A stretch of 64,000 nt of DNA. Source: Nitrospirota bacterium. GTDB taxonomy: Bacteria; Nitrospirota; Thermodesulfovibrionia; Thermodesulfovibrionales; SM23-35. The notes below the pieces were generated by a model that saw only the letters and a program-made list of their open reading frames with translations, had not been told where the DNA came from and did no database searches. A program made the position numbers and the translations under genes. Shown here piece after piece: positions 25,978-35,770 of the stretch (the stretch's first letter is position 1; the number at the start of each line of letters is the position of its first letter). The stretch is from assembly GCA_040754395.1 (NCBI GenBank), contig JBFMCL010000016.1, positions 17,422 to 81,421 on the forward strand, in the 5' to 3' direction.

Positions 25978-27965
25978 GGTCCCCCCCTGAAATATGACAG
26001 CGCATTGTTGATGTTTTCCCTGTCCCCGGTGAAGAGCAAAAAATCTCCTTTTTTCAGCCTGAAATCAGGCTCGGGATTTGTATAAACCGTTTTCCCTCTT
26101 CTTACCGCGATTATAGTCACTCCGGTTTTTTTTCTGACCTGCAGATCTTTGATCGTCTTTTCATCGATATGGGATCCCTCTTCCACCCTGTATCCGTCGA
26201 TTTCTATTTCGGGAAGCCATTCATACTTATCGAACAGGTGTCTTCTCGGCACTTCAACACTTCGCAGTGCAGTGTAACTGTTGCTCCTTATTTTTTCAAC
26301 CATGGTGAGAATTGCGTTTCTCGGGAAACTGTACCGGTGCAGCACCCGTGAAAAAATCTCTATGGATGTTTCAAACTCTTCAGGGATAACCTCGTCAGCT
26401 CCCAGTGATTTGAGGTCATCCACTTCAATGAGATAACGGGTCCTTACGATGATATAAATATGCGGGTTCGCATGTCTTGCTATTGAAACGATCCTCCTCG
26501 TCGAGACCGGATCAGAAATCGCTATCACCAGAAGCCTTGCCTTTTCTACGCTCAGTTTATGGAGTATTTCCTGACTCGTCCCGTCTCCGTAATAAATCGG
26601 TTCACCCTTTTTCCTCATCTCCCGCACAGTATCACTGTTCATCTCAAGTACCGCATAGGGAATCTCCGCCTCTTTCAACACCCTTGCGAGATTTTTGCCG
26701 TTCAGACCGAATCCGATGATAATGACATGGTCGTGCTTTCGCCGCGGAGTTCCGTCAACGGCCTCTGAAAACCTTTTTCTGCTCAGTCTCCTGAGCATAG
26801 TTCTTGAGGACAACCATTCGGCTGCAGATGGAGCAACCTGCAATAAGAAAGGGGTAGCAATCATTGTGACGACTGAAGATGCAAGGAAAATCTGATAGAA
26901 TTCTTCCTCAACAAGTCCTGACGCCTTTCCCGCCACAGCAAGCACAAACGAAAACTCGCCTATCTGTGCAAGACCAAGCCCTACGAGTACGGAAGATCTC
27001 AGGGAAGACCCAATCATCATGGCAGCTGCGGTACCGGTGGTCACTTTCATGATGAATATCACTATGACAACCTGTCCAATCCGGAAGACATTCTCCAGCA
27101 CAAAGCCGGTATCCATCAGCATGCCGATGGATACGAAAAAAAGCCCCATGAAGCTGTCCTTGAACGGCAGTATGTCTGATATCGCCTGATGGGCGTATTC
27201 TGACTCTGATATGACAAGTCCTGCGAGAAAGGCCCCGAGGGCAAGGGAGAGTCCGAATTTTGATGTCAGGAGAGCGATACCGAGACAGAGAAGAATAATC
27301 GTGGTTAAGAAAAGCTCCCGGCTTTTGGTTCGAACAACCTGATGAAGCAGCGCAGGGACTATCCATCGTGCACTCAGCAATACCACCACTATTATCAGCG
27401 CTGCATTGCCCATCTTGATGCCCACATCGAGAATATCGATGCTGCTTCCGGACAATACCGGAACAAGAAGCATGAGCGGCACAATGCAGATGTCCTGGAA
27501 AATAAGGATACCGACCATGATGTGGCCATGAGGAGAGTCTATTTCACCCCGTTCGACAAGGAGTTTCAGGACAATCGCAGTGCTGCTCAGGGCATAAAGA
27601 AAACCGAAGAAAACTGACTTATTGACATTTCCTATCGCGATATACGTGGCAGAGGCCGATAGGATAATGGTAAGCAAAACCTGCGCTCCGCCTCCGCCGA
27701 TTACAGCTTTTTTGATCCTGATAAGCTTTGTTAAGGAGAATTCGATACCGATTGTGAAGAGCAGGAGAATCACGCCGATTTCCGCAAGTATTTGTATAAA
27801 GTGAACGTCCTTGATTAACCCGACACCATGGGGACCTATGATAATTCCTGCAACAATAAACCCGATAAGCGAGGGCATTTTGAGCCGGTAAAGCAGCAGG
27901 ATAACCGCTGCAGATGCAATAAAAATGACTTCAAGGGATTTGAGAAATTCAAATTCTATCGTCAT
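25974..27965 (-). CDS. KefB-type cation/proton antiporter with TrkA-N and TrkA-C domains
   Basis: 663-residue monovalent cation:proton antiporter-2 protein. Residues about 8-385 are a 12-helix transport domain ([56 protein letters not shown]). A Rossmann TrkA-N domain starts at [20 protein letters not shown] (about 417) and a TrkA-C domain covers the last ~90 residues. Such proteins exchange K+ or Na+ for H+ under nucleotide control. It is translationally coupled to the broken Ca2+ exchanger downstream, so loss of that partner left this gene intact. Confidence 0.93.
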   Translation of the reverse strand: MTIEFEFLKSLEVIFIASAAVILLLYRLKMPSLIGFIVAGIIIGPHGVGLIKDVHFIQILAEIGVILLLFTIGIEFSLTKLIRIKKAVIGGGGAQVLLTIILSASATYIAIGNVNKSVFFGFLYALSSTAIVLKLLVERGEIDSPHGHIMVGILIFQDICIVPLMLLVPVLSGSSIDILDVGIKMGNAALIIVVVLLSARWIVPALLHQVVRTKSRELFLTTIILLCLGIALLTSKFGLSLALGAFLAGLVISESEYAHQAISDILPFKDSFMGLFFVSIGMLMDTGFVLENVFRIGQVVIVIFIMKVTTGTAAAMMIGSSLRSSVLVGLGLAQIGEFSFVLAVAGKASGLVEEEFYQIFLASSVVTMIATPFLLQVAPSAAEWLSSRTMLRRLSRKRFSEAVDGTPRRKHDHVIIIGFGLNGKNLARVLKEAEIPYAVLEMNSDTVREMRKKGEPIYYGDGTSQEILHKLSVEKARLLVIAISDPVSTRRIVSIARHANPHIYIIVRTRYLIEVDDLKSLGADEVIPEEFETSIEIFSRVLHRYSFPRNAILTMVEKIRSNSYTALRSVEVPRRHLFDKYEWLPEIEIDGYRVEEGSHIDEKTIKDLQVRKKTGVTIIAVRRGKTVYTNPEPDFRLKKGDFLLFTGDRENINNALSYFRGGP

Positions 27966-28207
27966 TCTATAAAGGAAAAGTTATGGACTATTTCCCGGGA
28001 CGGTATTCGCCATGAGAAGGTACCCTGAAACAGGGCCTTAACCGCGTGAAACTCCGGCTTCTCGAGAGAAGCAAAACCGGATCTGTTACATGCACAAAAT
28101 GCCGTCATATTCCGATGCTGAAACGGTTTTTTTCTCACCCTTACCTGTAATATGGTGGATTTGTTATCTTTTCTTCAGATTCTTGGAGAATCCCTCAGCA
28201 ATGCACA

Positions 28208-28906
28208 TTACAGATGACTGATCTCATCCGTCTTTTCCTCACCTTTTATCTTTTTCTCAAGATAATCCTTTGCCACATCCCTGCCGCCAAGCCCGAATGC
28301 AAGAGAAATCGCAAAAACAACACCCCCGAAAATCACCGCAAAGGCAATGATTATTGTTTCCCTGCCGATTCCGAGCTGTTCCAGCGCCATGGTAACGGCG
28401 AGAAGAAAAATGGTCAGTTTGACAAATCTCGCCATCATGCCTGACAGCTTGAATCCGGCATTCACGGAGGCGATCAGCGCTGCACGTCCGAGAAAATTAC
28501 TGAGAAAATACCCGAGAAACAGGATCAGTGCGGCAACGAAAACATTCGGCAGATACAGGATGAACCTTTCGAGTATCCGCTCAATAACAGGGACATTCAG
28601 TGAACGCAGTGAGAGGATTATAAAACTTATGATGGTTATCCACCCGATAATTTTTGAGAGGATAACTGAAACGGGCTCCCTGACCCCTCCTTTCTGCATC
28701 ATTTCAACCATACCGGACTTCTCCGAAAATTTATCGAGTTTAATTGCTCTGAAAAGTCTCAGGAACACCGATTTGAGAATCACGCTGAGAACCAATCCCG
28801 CAACCAGAACAAGGACGGACGTCAGGACATCGGGAAGAAATTCCACTACCCTTTCAAGAAATCTATCAAATGGTTCGACAATCACTCTATCCAGAAAACC
28901 GTTCAT
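28208..28906 (-). CDS. Conserved TM-helix membrane protein, mechanosensitive-channel-like
   Basis: 232 residues, about 4-5 transmembrane helices, with two similar segments (FLPDVLTSVLVLVAGLVLSV near 23-42; YLPNVFVAALILFLGYFLSN near 118-137), the repeat known from the conserved TM helix family often found near MscS-like channels. The C-terminus has GLGGRDVAKDYLEKK, which resembles the first part of the MscS pore/beta junction but the large MscS cytoplasmic domain is missing. AAGGAGG precedes the ATG. Placed just after the osmolyte operon on the same strand, it may sense or relieve osmotic stress, by inference. Confidence 0.75.
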   Translation of the reverse strand: MNGFLDRVIVEPFDRFLERVVEFLPDVLTSVLVLVAGLVLSVILKSVFLRLFRAIKLDKFSEKSGMVEMMQKGGVREPVSVILSKIIGWITIISFIILSLRSLNVPVIERILERFILYLPNVFVAALILFLGYFLSNFLGRAALIASVNAGFKLSGMMARFVKLTIFLLAVTMALEQLGIGRETIIIAFAVIFGGVVFAISLAFGLGGRDVAKDYLEKKIKGEEKTDEISHL

Positions 28907-28921
28907 TCATGCCTCCTTTCA

Positions 28922-30181
28922 TTAACTCCACCTGTTCAATAAAAAGCTTTTATGTTCCTCGAAACTCAAACTCAATTTGTCGATCTTCTCCTCAACTTCT
29001 GCAGCGCTGCATTCCCATGTCTCAATGACAAATGAGGCGACTCTTCCTATATACAATGGGGTAAGTGACTTCAGCAGGTGTTCCCTGTTCAGCACCTTGC
29101 TGTGCGCTGCAAGTGCAAAGCTGTAAATAATCTCTACCCATATTTCATCCGGGATATGGAAATCAGTCTTCTGCATGACATCCGTCTTGTGCAGAAACCT
29201 CATGACCTCATCCGGCATAAAGCCCTTCCATATATCGTGCAATTCCCGTATACCAAGCCTGAACTTGTCAATCATTCTGTCGAGGTTTACCGCCACCGGT
29301 TCAAGTCCTACCGCGTACTGGAACCCGAAGGTTGGCACCCCCTCGGAACCTTTGACCGCCTTCCATGCATCAGCATATGTCTCCATCAGTTCAAAGGTTG
29401 CGCCGACGACCTGATAGAGCATAGCGCTGAGATCTGCTCCCGGATCCTTCGGATCATGGATCTTTGCGCCGAGGAATGCCTGGCATACCTTGAATTGGTT
29501 AGCAACTGCAGTTGTTGTCATCCATATGTCTATTCCGTACCTTGCCACATCAGTTTCCCAGACATCCTTTTCCAGATAATATTCTGCAAGCTTTCCGGAA
29601 AATCCGAAGTCTCCTCCGATAGGCTGTCGTATTCTCCTGCCATATAATGCCCTTGTCAGAGGGTAGATAATGCTGTTTGTTATTGTCCCGTCGTATTTAT
29701 GCCTGTGATAAAGGGGTGCAACGTAATCAAATCCCCCCTCGATCAGGGGCTTTATCAGAAGCTCGATCCATTCGGGCGTAATGCTTCTGAGGTCCGAATC
29801 GACCACTGCGCATGCCTTCACGTTCAGGTTGCTGGCAATCGCGAAGATCGTTCTGAACGCGCTCCCTTTTCCGGGAATCCCGTGGTACGGCGTGGCTATC
29901 TTGAATACCGGCCCGACTTTATGATGGAGAAGGATTGCCTGGAAATCCTCCACAGTGGTTTTCTCGACAACCTCAGTTGTGCCATCGCTCGATCCACCGT
30001 CTGAATTCACCAGCACAGACTTCCTGTTCGGGAAATATTTTGCCAGTCCCGCCTGCACTGCCTTCACCACATGGCCTATCGTAGATGCATTGTTGTAGCT
30101 TGGGATGCCGACCAGAATATCGGCTTCCTGTATTTTCTCAATCTCTTCCTGTATCTCTTTTTTTATCATGACTCCTTCCAT
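28922..30181 (-). CDS. Family 2-type glycosyltransferase, mannosylglycerate/glucosyl-3-phosphoglycerate synthase-like
   Basis: About 419 residues. GT-A fold: VGIPSYNNASTIGHVV near the N-terminus, NSDGGSSDGT, GIPGKGSAFRTIFA (sugar-nucleotide and glycerate region) and the metal-binding VVDSDLRSITPEWI. PIGGDFGFSGKLAEYYL and RYGIDIWMTTTAVA match the retaining GT78/GT81 relatives that make mannosylglycerate or glucosyl-3-phosphoglycerate. Several start codons are possible in the first ten codons; I use the ATG at 30181. It is the last sugar gene after treY, 107 bases on. The acceptor (glycerate or 3-phosphoglycerate) and donor are not decided; no partner phosphatase is next to it. Confidence 0.75.
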   Translation of the reverse strand: MEGVMIKKEIQEEIEKIQEADILVGIPSYNNASTIGHVVKAVQAGLAKYFPNRKSVLVNSDGGSSDGTTEVVEKTTVEDFQAILLHHKVGPVFKIATPYHGIPGKGSAFRTIFAIASNLNVKACAVVDSDLRSITPEWIELLIKPLIEGGFDYVAPLYHRHKYDGTITNSIIYPLTRALYGRRIRQPIGGDFGFSGKLAEYYLEKDVWETDVARYGIDIWMTTTAVANQFKVCQAFLGAKIHDPKDPGADLSAMLYQVVGATFELMETYADAWKAVKGSEGVPTFGFQYAVGLEPVAVNLDRMIDKFRLGIRELHDIWKGFMPDEVMRFLHKTDVMQKTDFHIPDEIWVEIIYSFALAAHSKVLNREHLLKSLTPLYIGRVASFVIETWECSAAEVEEKIDKLSLSFEEHKSFLLNRWS

Positions 30182-30288
30182 CTTCACCCTTTGTTTGTCC
30201 TGTTATGATTCCTTTCACTGATGCATCCGTGTTTTCCGCCATTTCCTAATTTATATCATAAAACCCACGGGTATGCGACATCTCCCCC

Positions 30289-33200
30289 TCATGCTGTTTC
30301 CTGCGAAGGGTAAATCCTCTCCAGCATGGCAACCGGGAAGTTGGCAAATACCTCCGAAAGATACAATGAGGTAGCATCCTTATGCGTATGAGCCTTTATC
30401 ACCTCATCGGTAAAAATATTGCGATACAGGGCGCCTGGCTCCGCAATAGGTACGATCACGAACGAATTGCCCCAGACCACTTCACCAAAGGGAAGGTCAT
30501 CCTGCCCGGAGATGAGTTGTGTCAGAAATCTCGGGGCAACCGCAATCAATCGTGCGTTTCCGAGTCTTCTGGCAAAGGCGCATACATTGTCAGCGCGGCT
30601 GCCCATTGCCTCAAGGGGGATATATTCCCCTTTCTCAAAAAGTTCCCGGTTTTCCCTCCGGTAATTCAGCGCCCTGATCGTGACAAACAACTTAACCTTT
30701 CCGTCTTCTTTATTCACCGTCAGATCCCTTGCAAGTTCATGCAGGGCACTTGCAGACTCTCGTGTCTTGAGCTCTTTGAGCGCCTCCATTCTCCTGGTGA
30801 AATCCACCGGTCTCCGGTTGTCAGGATCCACGAGGCTGAAATCCCAGAACTCCGTCCCCTGGTAAAAATCCGGAATGCCGGGAGAAGTTATTTTGAGAAG
30901 CACCTGGGACAGCGAATTGAACATGCCGAAACAGGAAATTCTCTTCTGGAAGGGAACAAAATCAGACAGGAACTGATTGTCGTCCGTACCGTCCAGAACC
31001 AAATCCACAAAGATCATGAAGGCTTCTTCATATATGGTATTGGGACTGATCCAGCTTGTATTGACCTTTGCCTCCCGTGCCGCCTTCAGCATGTATGCCC
31101 TGATCCTGCGTCTGAACATATCCTTTTCAGCACCGTCCATCTTGCCGGCCGGCCATGCCCCGATAAGCGTCTGATACAGAAGATATTCCTCGTTCAGGTC
31201 AGGAACCATTTGCCCCTCAACAACCGGCTTTTTCCTTTTATTCAACCGTCGCCAGTAAGCCAGATGTTTTTTCCACTCATCGGGAATCTCCGAGAGGACA
31301 TTAATTCTTGCCCTCACATCTTCGCCCCGTTTTGTGTCATGTGTTGCAGTCGTGATGAGGGCATGGGGCCAGAATTTCATCCGCTCGATGTTCTTTCCGT
31401 GAAACGTCTCGAGGGAAGTACCAAATCGTTCAGGACATCCTCCCACTTCATTGAGCGAAACCAGCCGGTTATAGACATAAAAGACCGTATCCTCAAAACC
31501 CTTTGCCATGACGGGTCCGGTAAGCTGCTGCAGCCTCATGACAAAATCAAGCCACTCTTTTTTGTCGATGTCAGCAAAATTATCAGGATAATTCAGCAAA
31601 AGTATGTTCTTCAGAAAATCAAAGACAGATTCGCTGATCGCAGGGTTTTTGCGTTTCGCTTTTGAAATCGCAAATTCTATGTATCTCCGGTCCCTGTCGT
31701 CAACACCTGCCTGGTCGATATACGTTCTGTACACCGGGAAAATAGCGATCACTTCCACGATTGCTGACGTGAGACTGTTGAGGGTAAAATCACGGGTATG
31801 CCTGTCCTTTTCGGAAAGCCTGTCCAGGTAATGTCCCAGGGTGTTGATTTCGCTTGACATCGCCACCTGCATGATCAGTTTCTTCTTCTCATAGACGATC
31901 TCCTGGAAATTCATCCTTGATTTCGTAAATCTTTCATAGATATCGTCGAACACCTTCGCGTTCCCTGTCCTGATGAATATTCCGTTCAGCGCATTCAGAA
32001 AGACGTACCCGGTGGTGCTGAAAATCGTCCAGTCATCCGGCATCCTCTCCTCTTTCATGAGGATCTTCTCCCCGACTATATAAAAGGGTTTAAACTGCAT
32101 ATCCGAAGCTGTCAGGTCGTGGTACTGCTTCAGGATCTCATTCCTGAGTTCACGTCTCCTGTAAGGCAGCGCATTCTCTTTTTTCACACGTTCCGAGTAA
32201 TGTAGCCGGGTCTGAAGAAAGCATTGTCGCTGCAGCTTCCGAAAGTACTCCGCAGGATTGTAAAGCCCGTCAGGATGATCAATCCTCAACCCGGTAACTT
32301 TTCCCTGTCCGATAAGCTTCATGACAAGACTGTGGCTTTTCTCGAACACATCGGGATTCTCCATCCGGATTGCCGCAAGACTGTTAATATCAAAGAACCT
32401 TCTGTAATTTATTTCCTCGGTTGCTACACGCCAGAAGGAAAGCCTGTATGCCTGGATCATGAGAAGCTCATCGAGAAGGTTAAAGCTTTCGGGATTACCC
32501 TTCGTGCCGTTGAACTCCCTGATATTGTTATCGATAAAGGATCTGATGTCCGGATTGTCCAGGTATATTTTTGCGATCCGCTTTTTTATAATCTCCTTCT
32601 CACGGTACCTTTCTGCAACTTTTTCGGGCTCGATTTCAGTGTAAAGGGGCAGATGCTCCAGTGCTGTAATTATGCTCAGCAACTCGACATACTCCGGATT
32701 ATCCGGAGTCAGGATACGTTCGAGCTGATCAATCCGGTGCTTCAGAATATAAATATAGGTTTCTGGAATCACCGGAAACCTGTGTTCATAATAATGAATG
32801 AAAAATGCGCCTGCCTCGTAAGCCAGCCTGATTTCCTGGGCTTCGAGAACGTCACCGTACTGGTTGCCCAGGATGGGAATAAGTACCCTGTGTGTTAGGT
32901 CTTTTTTCAGGGGCCCCCAGTCTATATCGAAAAAGTCCGCATACCGGGAGCTTGTACCATTCTCAAGGATATCCTGCCACCAGATGTTGTCTTTGCTGTC
33001 AATACACATATGGTTTGGGACAATGTCGAGTATCTGCCCCATCCCGTATTTGTGAAGTTCCCTGATAAGGGCATTATACTCCTGCTCAGTGCCGACCTCG
33101 GGGTTCAATGCAGTCGGGTCAACGATATCGTATCCGTGCAGGCTTCCTTCCTTCGCTCTGAAATAGGGTGATGCATACATGTCAGTAATGCCGAGATCAT

Positions 33201-33303
33201 GCAGATACTGGATGATCCTTTTCGCATTCCTGAATCTGAACTGCGTATTGAACTGCAGTCTGTAAGTCGAAACCGGGATCCTTGATACCAACAGCATTTC
33301 CAT
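30289..33303 (-). CDS. treY: Malto-oligosyltrehalose synthase
   Basis: Converts the reducing end of a malto-oligosaccharide into a trehalosyl unit. About 1004 residues, GH13 subfamily, longer than many TreY (about 750-950). The start at 33303 gives MEMLLVSRIPVSTYRLQFNT, the family N-terminus; the frame is open upstream but overlaps the GH57 gene. GH13 motifs: GLRIDHPDGLYN (nucleophile Asp), YIVGEKILMKEERMPDDW (Glu), ITTATHDTKRGEDVRARI (second Asp). Works with TreZ, encoded two genes upstream. Confidence 0.93.
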   Translation of the reverse strand: MEMLLVSRIPVSTYRLQFNTQFRFRNAKRIIQYLHDLGITDMYASPYFRAKEGSLHGYDIVDPTALNPEVGTEQEYNALIRELHKYGMGQILDIVPNHMCIDSKDNIWWQDILENGTSSRYADFFDIDWGPLKKDLTHRVLIPILGNQYGDVLEAQEIRLAYEAGAFFIHYYEHRFPVIPETYIYILKHRIDQLERILTPDNPEYVELLSIITALEHLPLYTEIEPEKVAERYREKEIIKKRIAKIYLDNPDIRSFIDNNIREFNGTKGNPESFNLLDELLMIQAYRLSFWRVATEEINYRRFFDINSLAAIRMENPDVFEKSHSLVMKLIGQGKVTGLRIDHPDGLYNPAEYFRKLQRQCFLQTRLHYSERVKKENALPYRRRELRNEILKQYHDLTASDMQFKPFYIVGEKILMKEERMPDDWTIFSTTGYVFLNALNGIFIRTGNAKVFDDIYERFTKSRMNFQEIVYEKKKLIMQVAMSSEINTLGHYLDRLSEKDRHTRDFTLNSLTSAIVEVIAIFPVYRTYIDQAGVDDRDRRYIEFAISKAKRKNPAISESVFDFLKNILLLNYPDNFADIDKKEWLDFVMRLQQLTGPVMAKGFEDTVFYVYNRLVSLNEVGGCPERFGTSLETFHGKNIERMKFWPHALITTATHDTKRGEDVRARINVLSEIPDEWKKHLAYWRRLNKRKKPVVEGQMVPDLNEEYLLYQTLIGAWPAGKMDGAEKDMFRRRIRAYMLKAAREAKVNTSWISPNTIYEEAFMIFVDLVLDGTDDNQFLSDFVPFQKRISCFGMFNSLSQVLLKITSPGIPDFYQGTEFWDFSLVDPDNRRPVDFTRRMEALKELKTRESASALHELARDLTVNKEDGKVKLFVTIRALNYRRENRELFEKGEYIPLEAMGSRADNVCAFARRLGNARLIAVAPRFLTQLISGQDDLPFGEVVWGNSFVIVPIAEPGALYRNIFTDEVIKAHTHKDATSLYLSEVFANFPVAMLERIYPSQETA

Positions 33304-33325
33304 ATTCTGAATGTTTTTTCCTCTT

Positions 33326-35770
33326 CTATTCCGACAGCACGGATGCGATGTTGAAAAAAAGCATCTCGCCCAGATATTTGAAATGATCAATCCACCGGAT
33401 GGCATTCTCATCACCAGCTTGTGCCTTGGCGAGAAATGCGCGGTACGTGGTGCCCGCAATCCTGTAGAAGACGTTCTGGGTCTGCCAGAAATTCATTTCG
33501 ACCGGCAGCAGTCTCACCAGCTCAAGCCCCTTCAGTATTTCCTGCATCAGACTGTCATCACTTGGGTTCTTCAGAAGGGCAGCTATCTGCTCCTCGAATT
33601 TTTTCCTTGCAGCGAACTCTATATCGACGGAATCCAGGACAACATGCCATTTTTTTATCTCACTGATCAGGTACTGTATCCTCTCTGCATCAAGATGCGG
33701 CTCCATAAACGCCTTCCTGATGTCGAAATTGAGGGTAACCTCGGCAGCGGCAAAAAAGGCTTTTTTCAGAGGTATCCCTGTCTCCTTCAGGAAACTCATC
33801 AGGATCCTGTTATTCTCATACATCTGACGATAGGCGTTTTCGAATTCCTCAAGCGTCTTCTGGATGAGCGTATTGATGATATTCCATTGCTCGTCCCTGA
33901 AAAGATTGGAGAGCGAGTAATTATGCATTCCAAAATGGTGATCCATGAGCCTCACGATATCCGCAAAGCTGCCCTTCTCAAACGTCGAGGATATTTCGTT
34001 CTTCATCGCACTGTAGGCAGCATGCCCGAGAAATGTCCTCACCCCGCCGCTGAGGGCATGCCCACCAAAATGCAGCACGCAGAAACTCACGGTCTCGGCT
34101 TCTCTGGTTATTGTAGACGATACCGATATCCTTCCTATCGCCAGCCTTGTCGCACCTGCCTCTATCCGGTAATAATCCTCCCTGCCGACACGATAACTGT
34201 TGATTACTGTTTCTTCTGCGTAGTCTTCGAAAAGCGAGCTGATCGCATAGTGTGCTCCCACTTTCTTGAGATCGATCATGGCAGGTTTGACATACTTTTC
34301 ATAAATCTGTGAACCGTTTTCGTGTTCGGGCATATTGCTCTTCGCCAAAGACAGCCTGACCTTAAAAGCTTCTTCAAGACTGTCAGGGAAAATCTCCTCA
34401 CAGAGCTGCACAGCCCTTCCCGCATACTGCATTACCTGAACGGTTTCGAGGCCGGAAAGCTCATCGAAAAACCAGCCGCAGCTGGTATACATAAGCATGG
34501 CATGCCTCTGAATCTCGAGGAGCTTCAGTACCGTAATCTCTTCCGAAGGGGTGAGTTCCCTTGTTGCATGCTCTGCAAAAAAGCGCTGCATCGAGTCCCG
34601 GGAACGGTCGAGAATCACCTCGATATATCTGTTGCGTGCCGCCCAGGGATATTGAAAATACTCCGAGGCAAGGTTTTCATAGATTGCCGCGAGTCTGTCT
34701 CTCAGCCAGTCAAGCGCAGCTCGCAGCGGACCTCTCCATTCCTGATTCCACGACGGATAGCCTCCTGAATTACATCCGCAGTTGCTCTTCCAGCGCTCGA
34801 CCCCGTGAATACAGCTCCATGACGAATTCTGGAATATTTCGACTTCATAGGTCGGAGGGTGTTTTTCGAGATATTCGCCATAATTGGTTATTTGCGCAAG
34901 CCCGTTTTCCTCCAGATAATTCAGGGCATATGCGAGAGCCATATCACCAAACCGCTGATGGTGTCCATAGGTTTCGCCATCCGTGGCGATGTTCAGCATC
35001 TGCGGCCATTGTCTGATATCGGAGAAACCGCTCAAAAGACGGTTTGCAAAACCTTCGCCCCGTTTCAGAAGACCTTCGAACGCTACTGCCTGGGATATCG
35101 GCCCGTCATAAAAAAAGAGTGTGATCGACCGTCCCGAGGGGAGTCTGCACAGATAGGGCATGGTGGGATCGACCCGTGCCCCGCTCACGTCCCTCCACTT
35201 TCCGGTATTGATCTTCCTGACCCTCGACGCCTGGTGTGGCGCGAGAATAGTATAGACAATGCCGAGTTCGGAGAGGATTTCCAGGGTTGCGGTATCGACC
35301 GCGGTTTCCGCGAGCCACATTCCTTCAGGAGACCTTTTGAACCGGTATTCAAAATCCCTTATTCCCCACAAAATCTGTGTGCGCTTGTCCCTCTGGTTTG
35401 CCAAAGGCATAATGATATGGTTGTAAACCTGTGCAATGGCATTACCATGGCCGGAGCGCCATTGCATACTCTGCCGGTCTGATTCAAGAATTGCAGCATA
35501 TAGTTCGGGAGAGTTCTTCTCGATCCATGAAAGCAGCGTCGGACCGATATTGAAGCTCGTTCTCGCGTAGTTGCTTACAATATTGAGGATCTTCCCGTCG
35601 CCGTCAAGGTTTCTGGATGCAGAATTCGGCGCATAACATTCAGCAGAAATTCTCTCATTCCAGTCATGATAGGGATGCGCGGAATCCTGTATCTCGATTG
35701 CCTCAAGCCAGGGGTTTTCTCTTGGCGGCTGGTAGTAATGCCCGTGGATGCATACATATCTTTTTGACAT
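33326..35770 (-). CDS. GH57-family glycoside hydrolase with DUF3536
   Basis: Alpha-glucan hydrolase or transferase, 814 residues. N-terminal GH57 barrel starts YVCIHGHYYQPPRENPWLEA; SPEGMWLAETAVDTATLEI carries the catalytic Glu and FATDGETYGHHQRF a conserved Asp/Glu segment. The C-terminal half matches the DUF3536 helical extension found in alpha-amylases near trehalose and glycogen genes. Its start overlaps the treZ stop by one base. It likely trims glucans to feed TreY/TreZ, inferred from position since no biochemical activity can be read from sequence. Confidence 0.88.
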   Translation of the reverse strand: MSKRYVCIHGHYYQPPRENPWLEAIEIQDSAHPYHDWNERISAECYAPNSASRNLDGDGKILNIVSNYARTSFNIGPTLLSWIEKNSPELYAAILESDRQSMQWRSGHGNAIAQVYNHIIMPLANQRDKRTQILWGIRDFEYRFKRSPEGMWLAETAVDTATLEILSELGIVYTILAPHQASRVRKINTGKWRDVSGARVDPTMPYLCRLPSGRSITLFFYDGPISQAVAFEGLLKRGEGFANRLLSGFSDIRQWPQMLNIATDGETYGHHQRFGDMALAYALNYLEENGLAQITNYGEYLEKHPPTYEVEIFQNSSWSCIHGVERWKSNCGCNSGGYPSWNQEWRGPLRAALDWLRDRLAAIYENLASEYFQYPWAARNRYIEVILDRSRDSMQRFFAEHATRELTPSEEITVLKLLEIQRHAMLMYTSCGWFFDELSGLETVQVMQYAGRAVQLCEEIFPDSLEEAFKVRLSLAKSNMPEHENGSQIYEKYVKPAMIDLKKVGAHYAISSLFEDYAEETVINSYRVGREDYYRIEAGATRLAIGRISVSSTITREAETVSFCVLHFGGHALSGGVRTFLGHAAYSAMKNEISSTFEKGSFADIVRLMDHHFGMHNYSLSNLFRDEQWNIINTLIQKTLEEFENAYRQMYENNRILMSFLKETGIPLKKAFFAAAEVTLNFDIRKAFMEPHLDAERIQYLISEIKKWHVVLDSVDIEFAARKKFEEQIAALLKNPSDDSLMQEILKGLELVRLLPVEMNFWQTQNVFYRIAGTTYRAFLAKAQAGDENAIRWIDHFKYLGEMLFFNIASVLSE

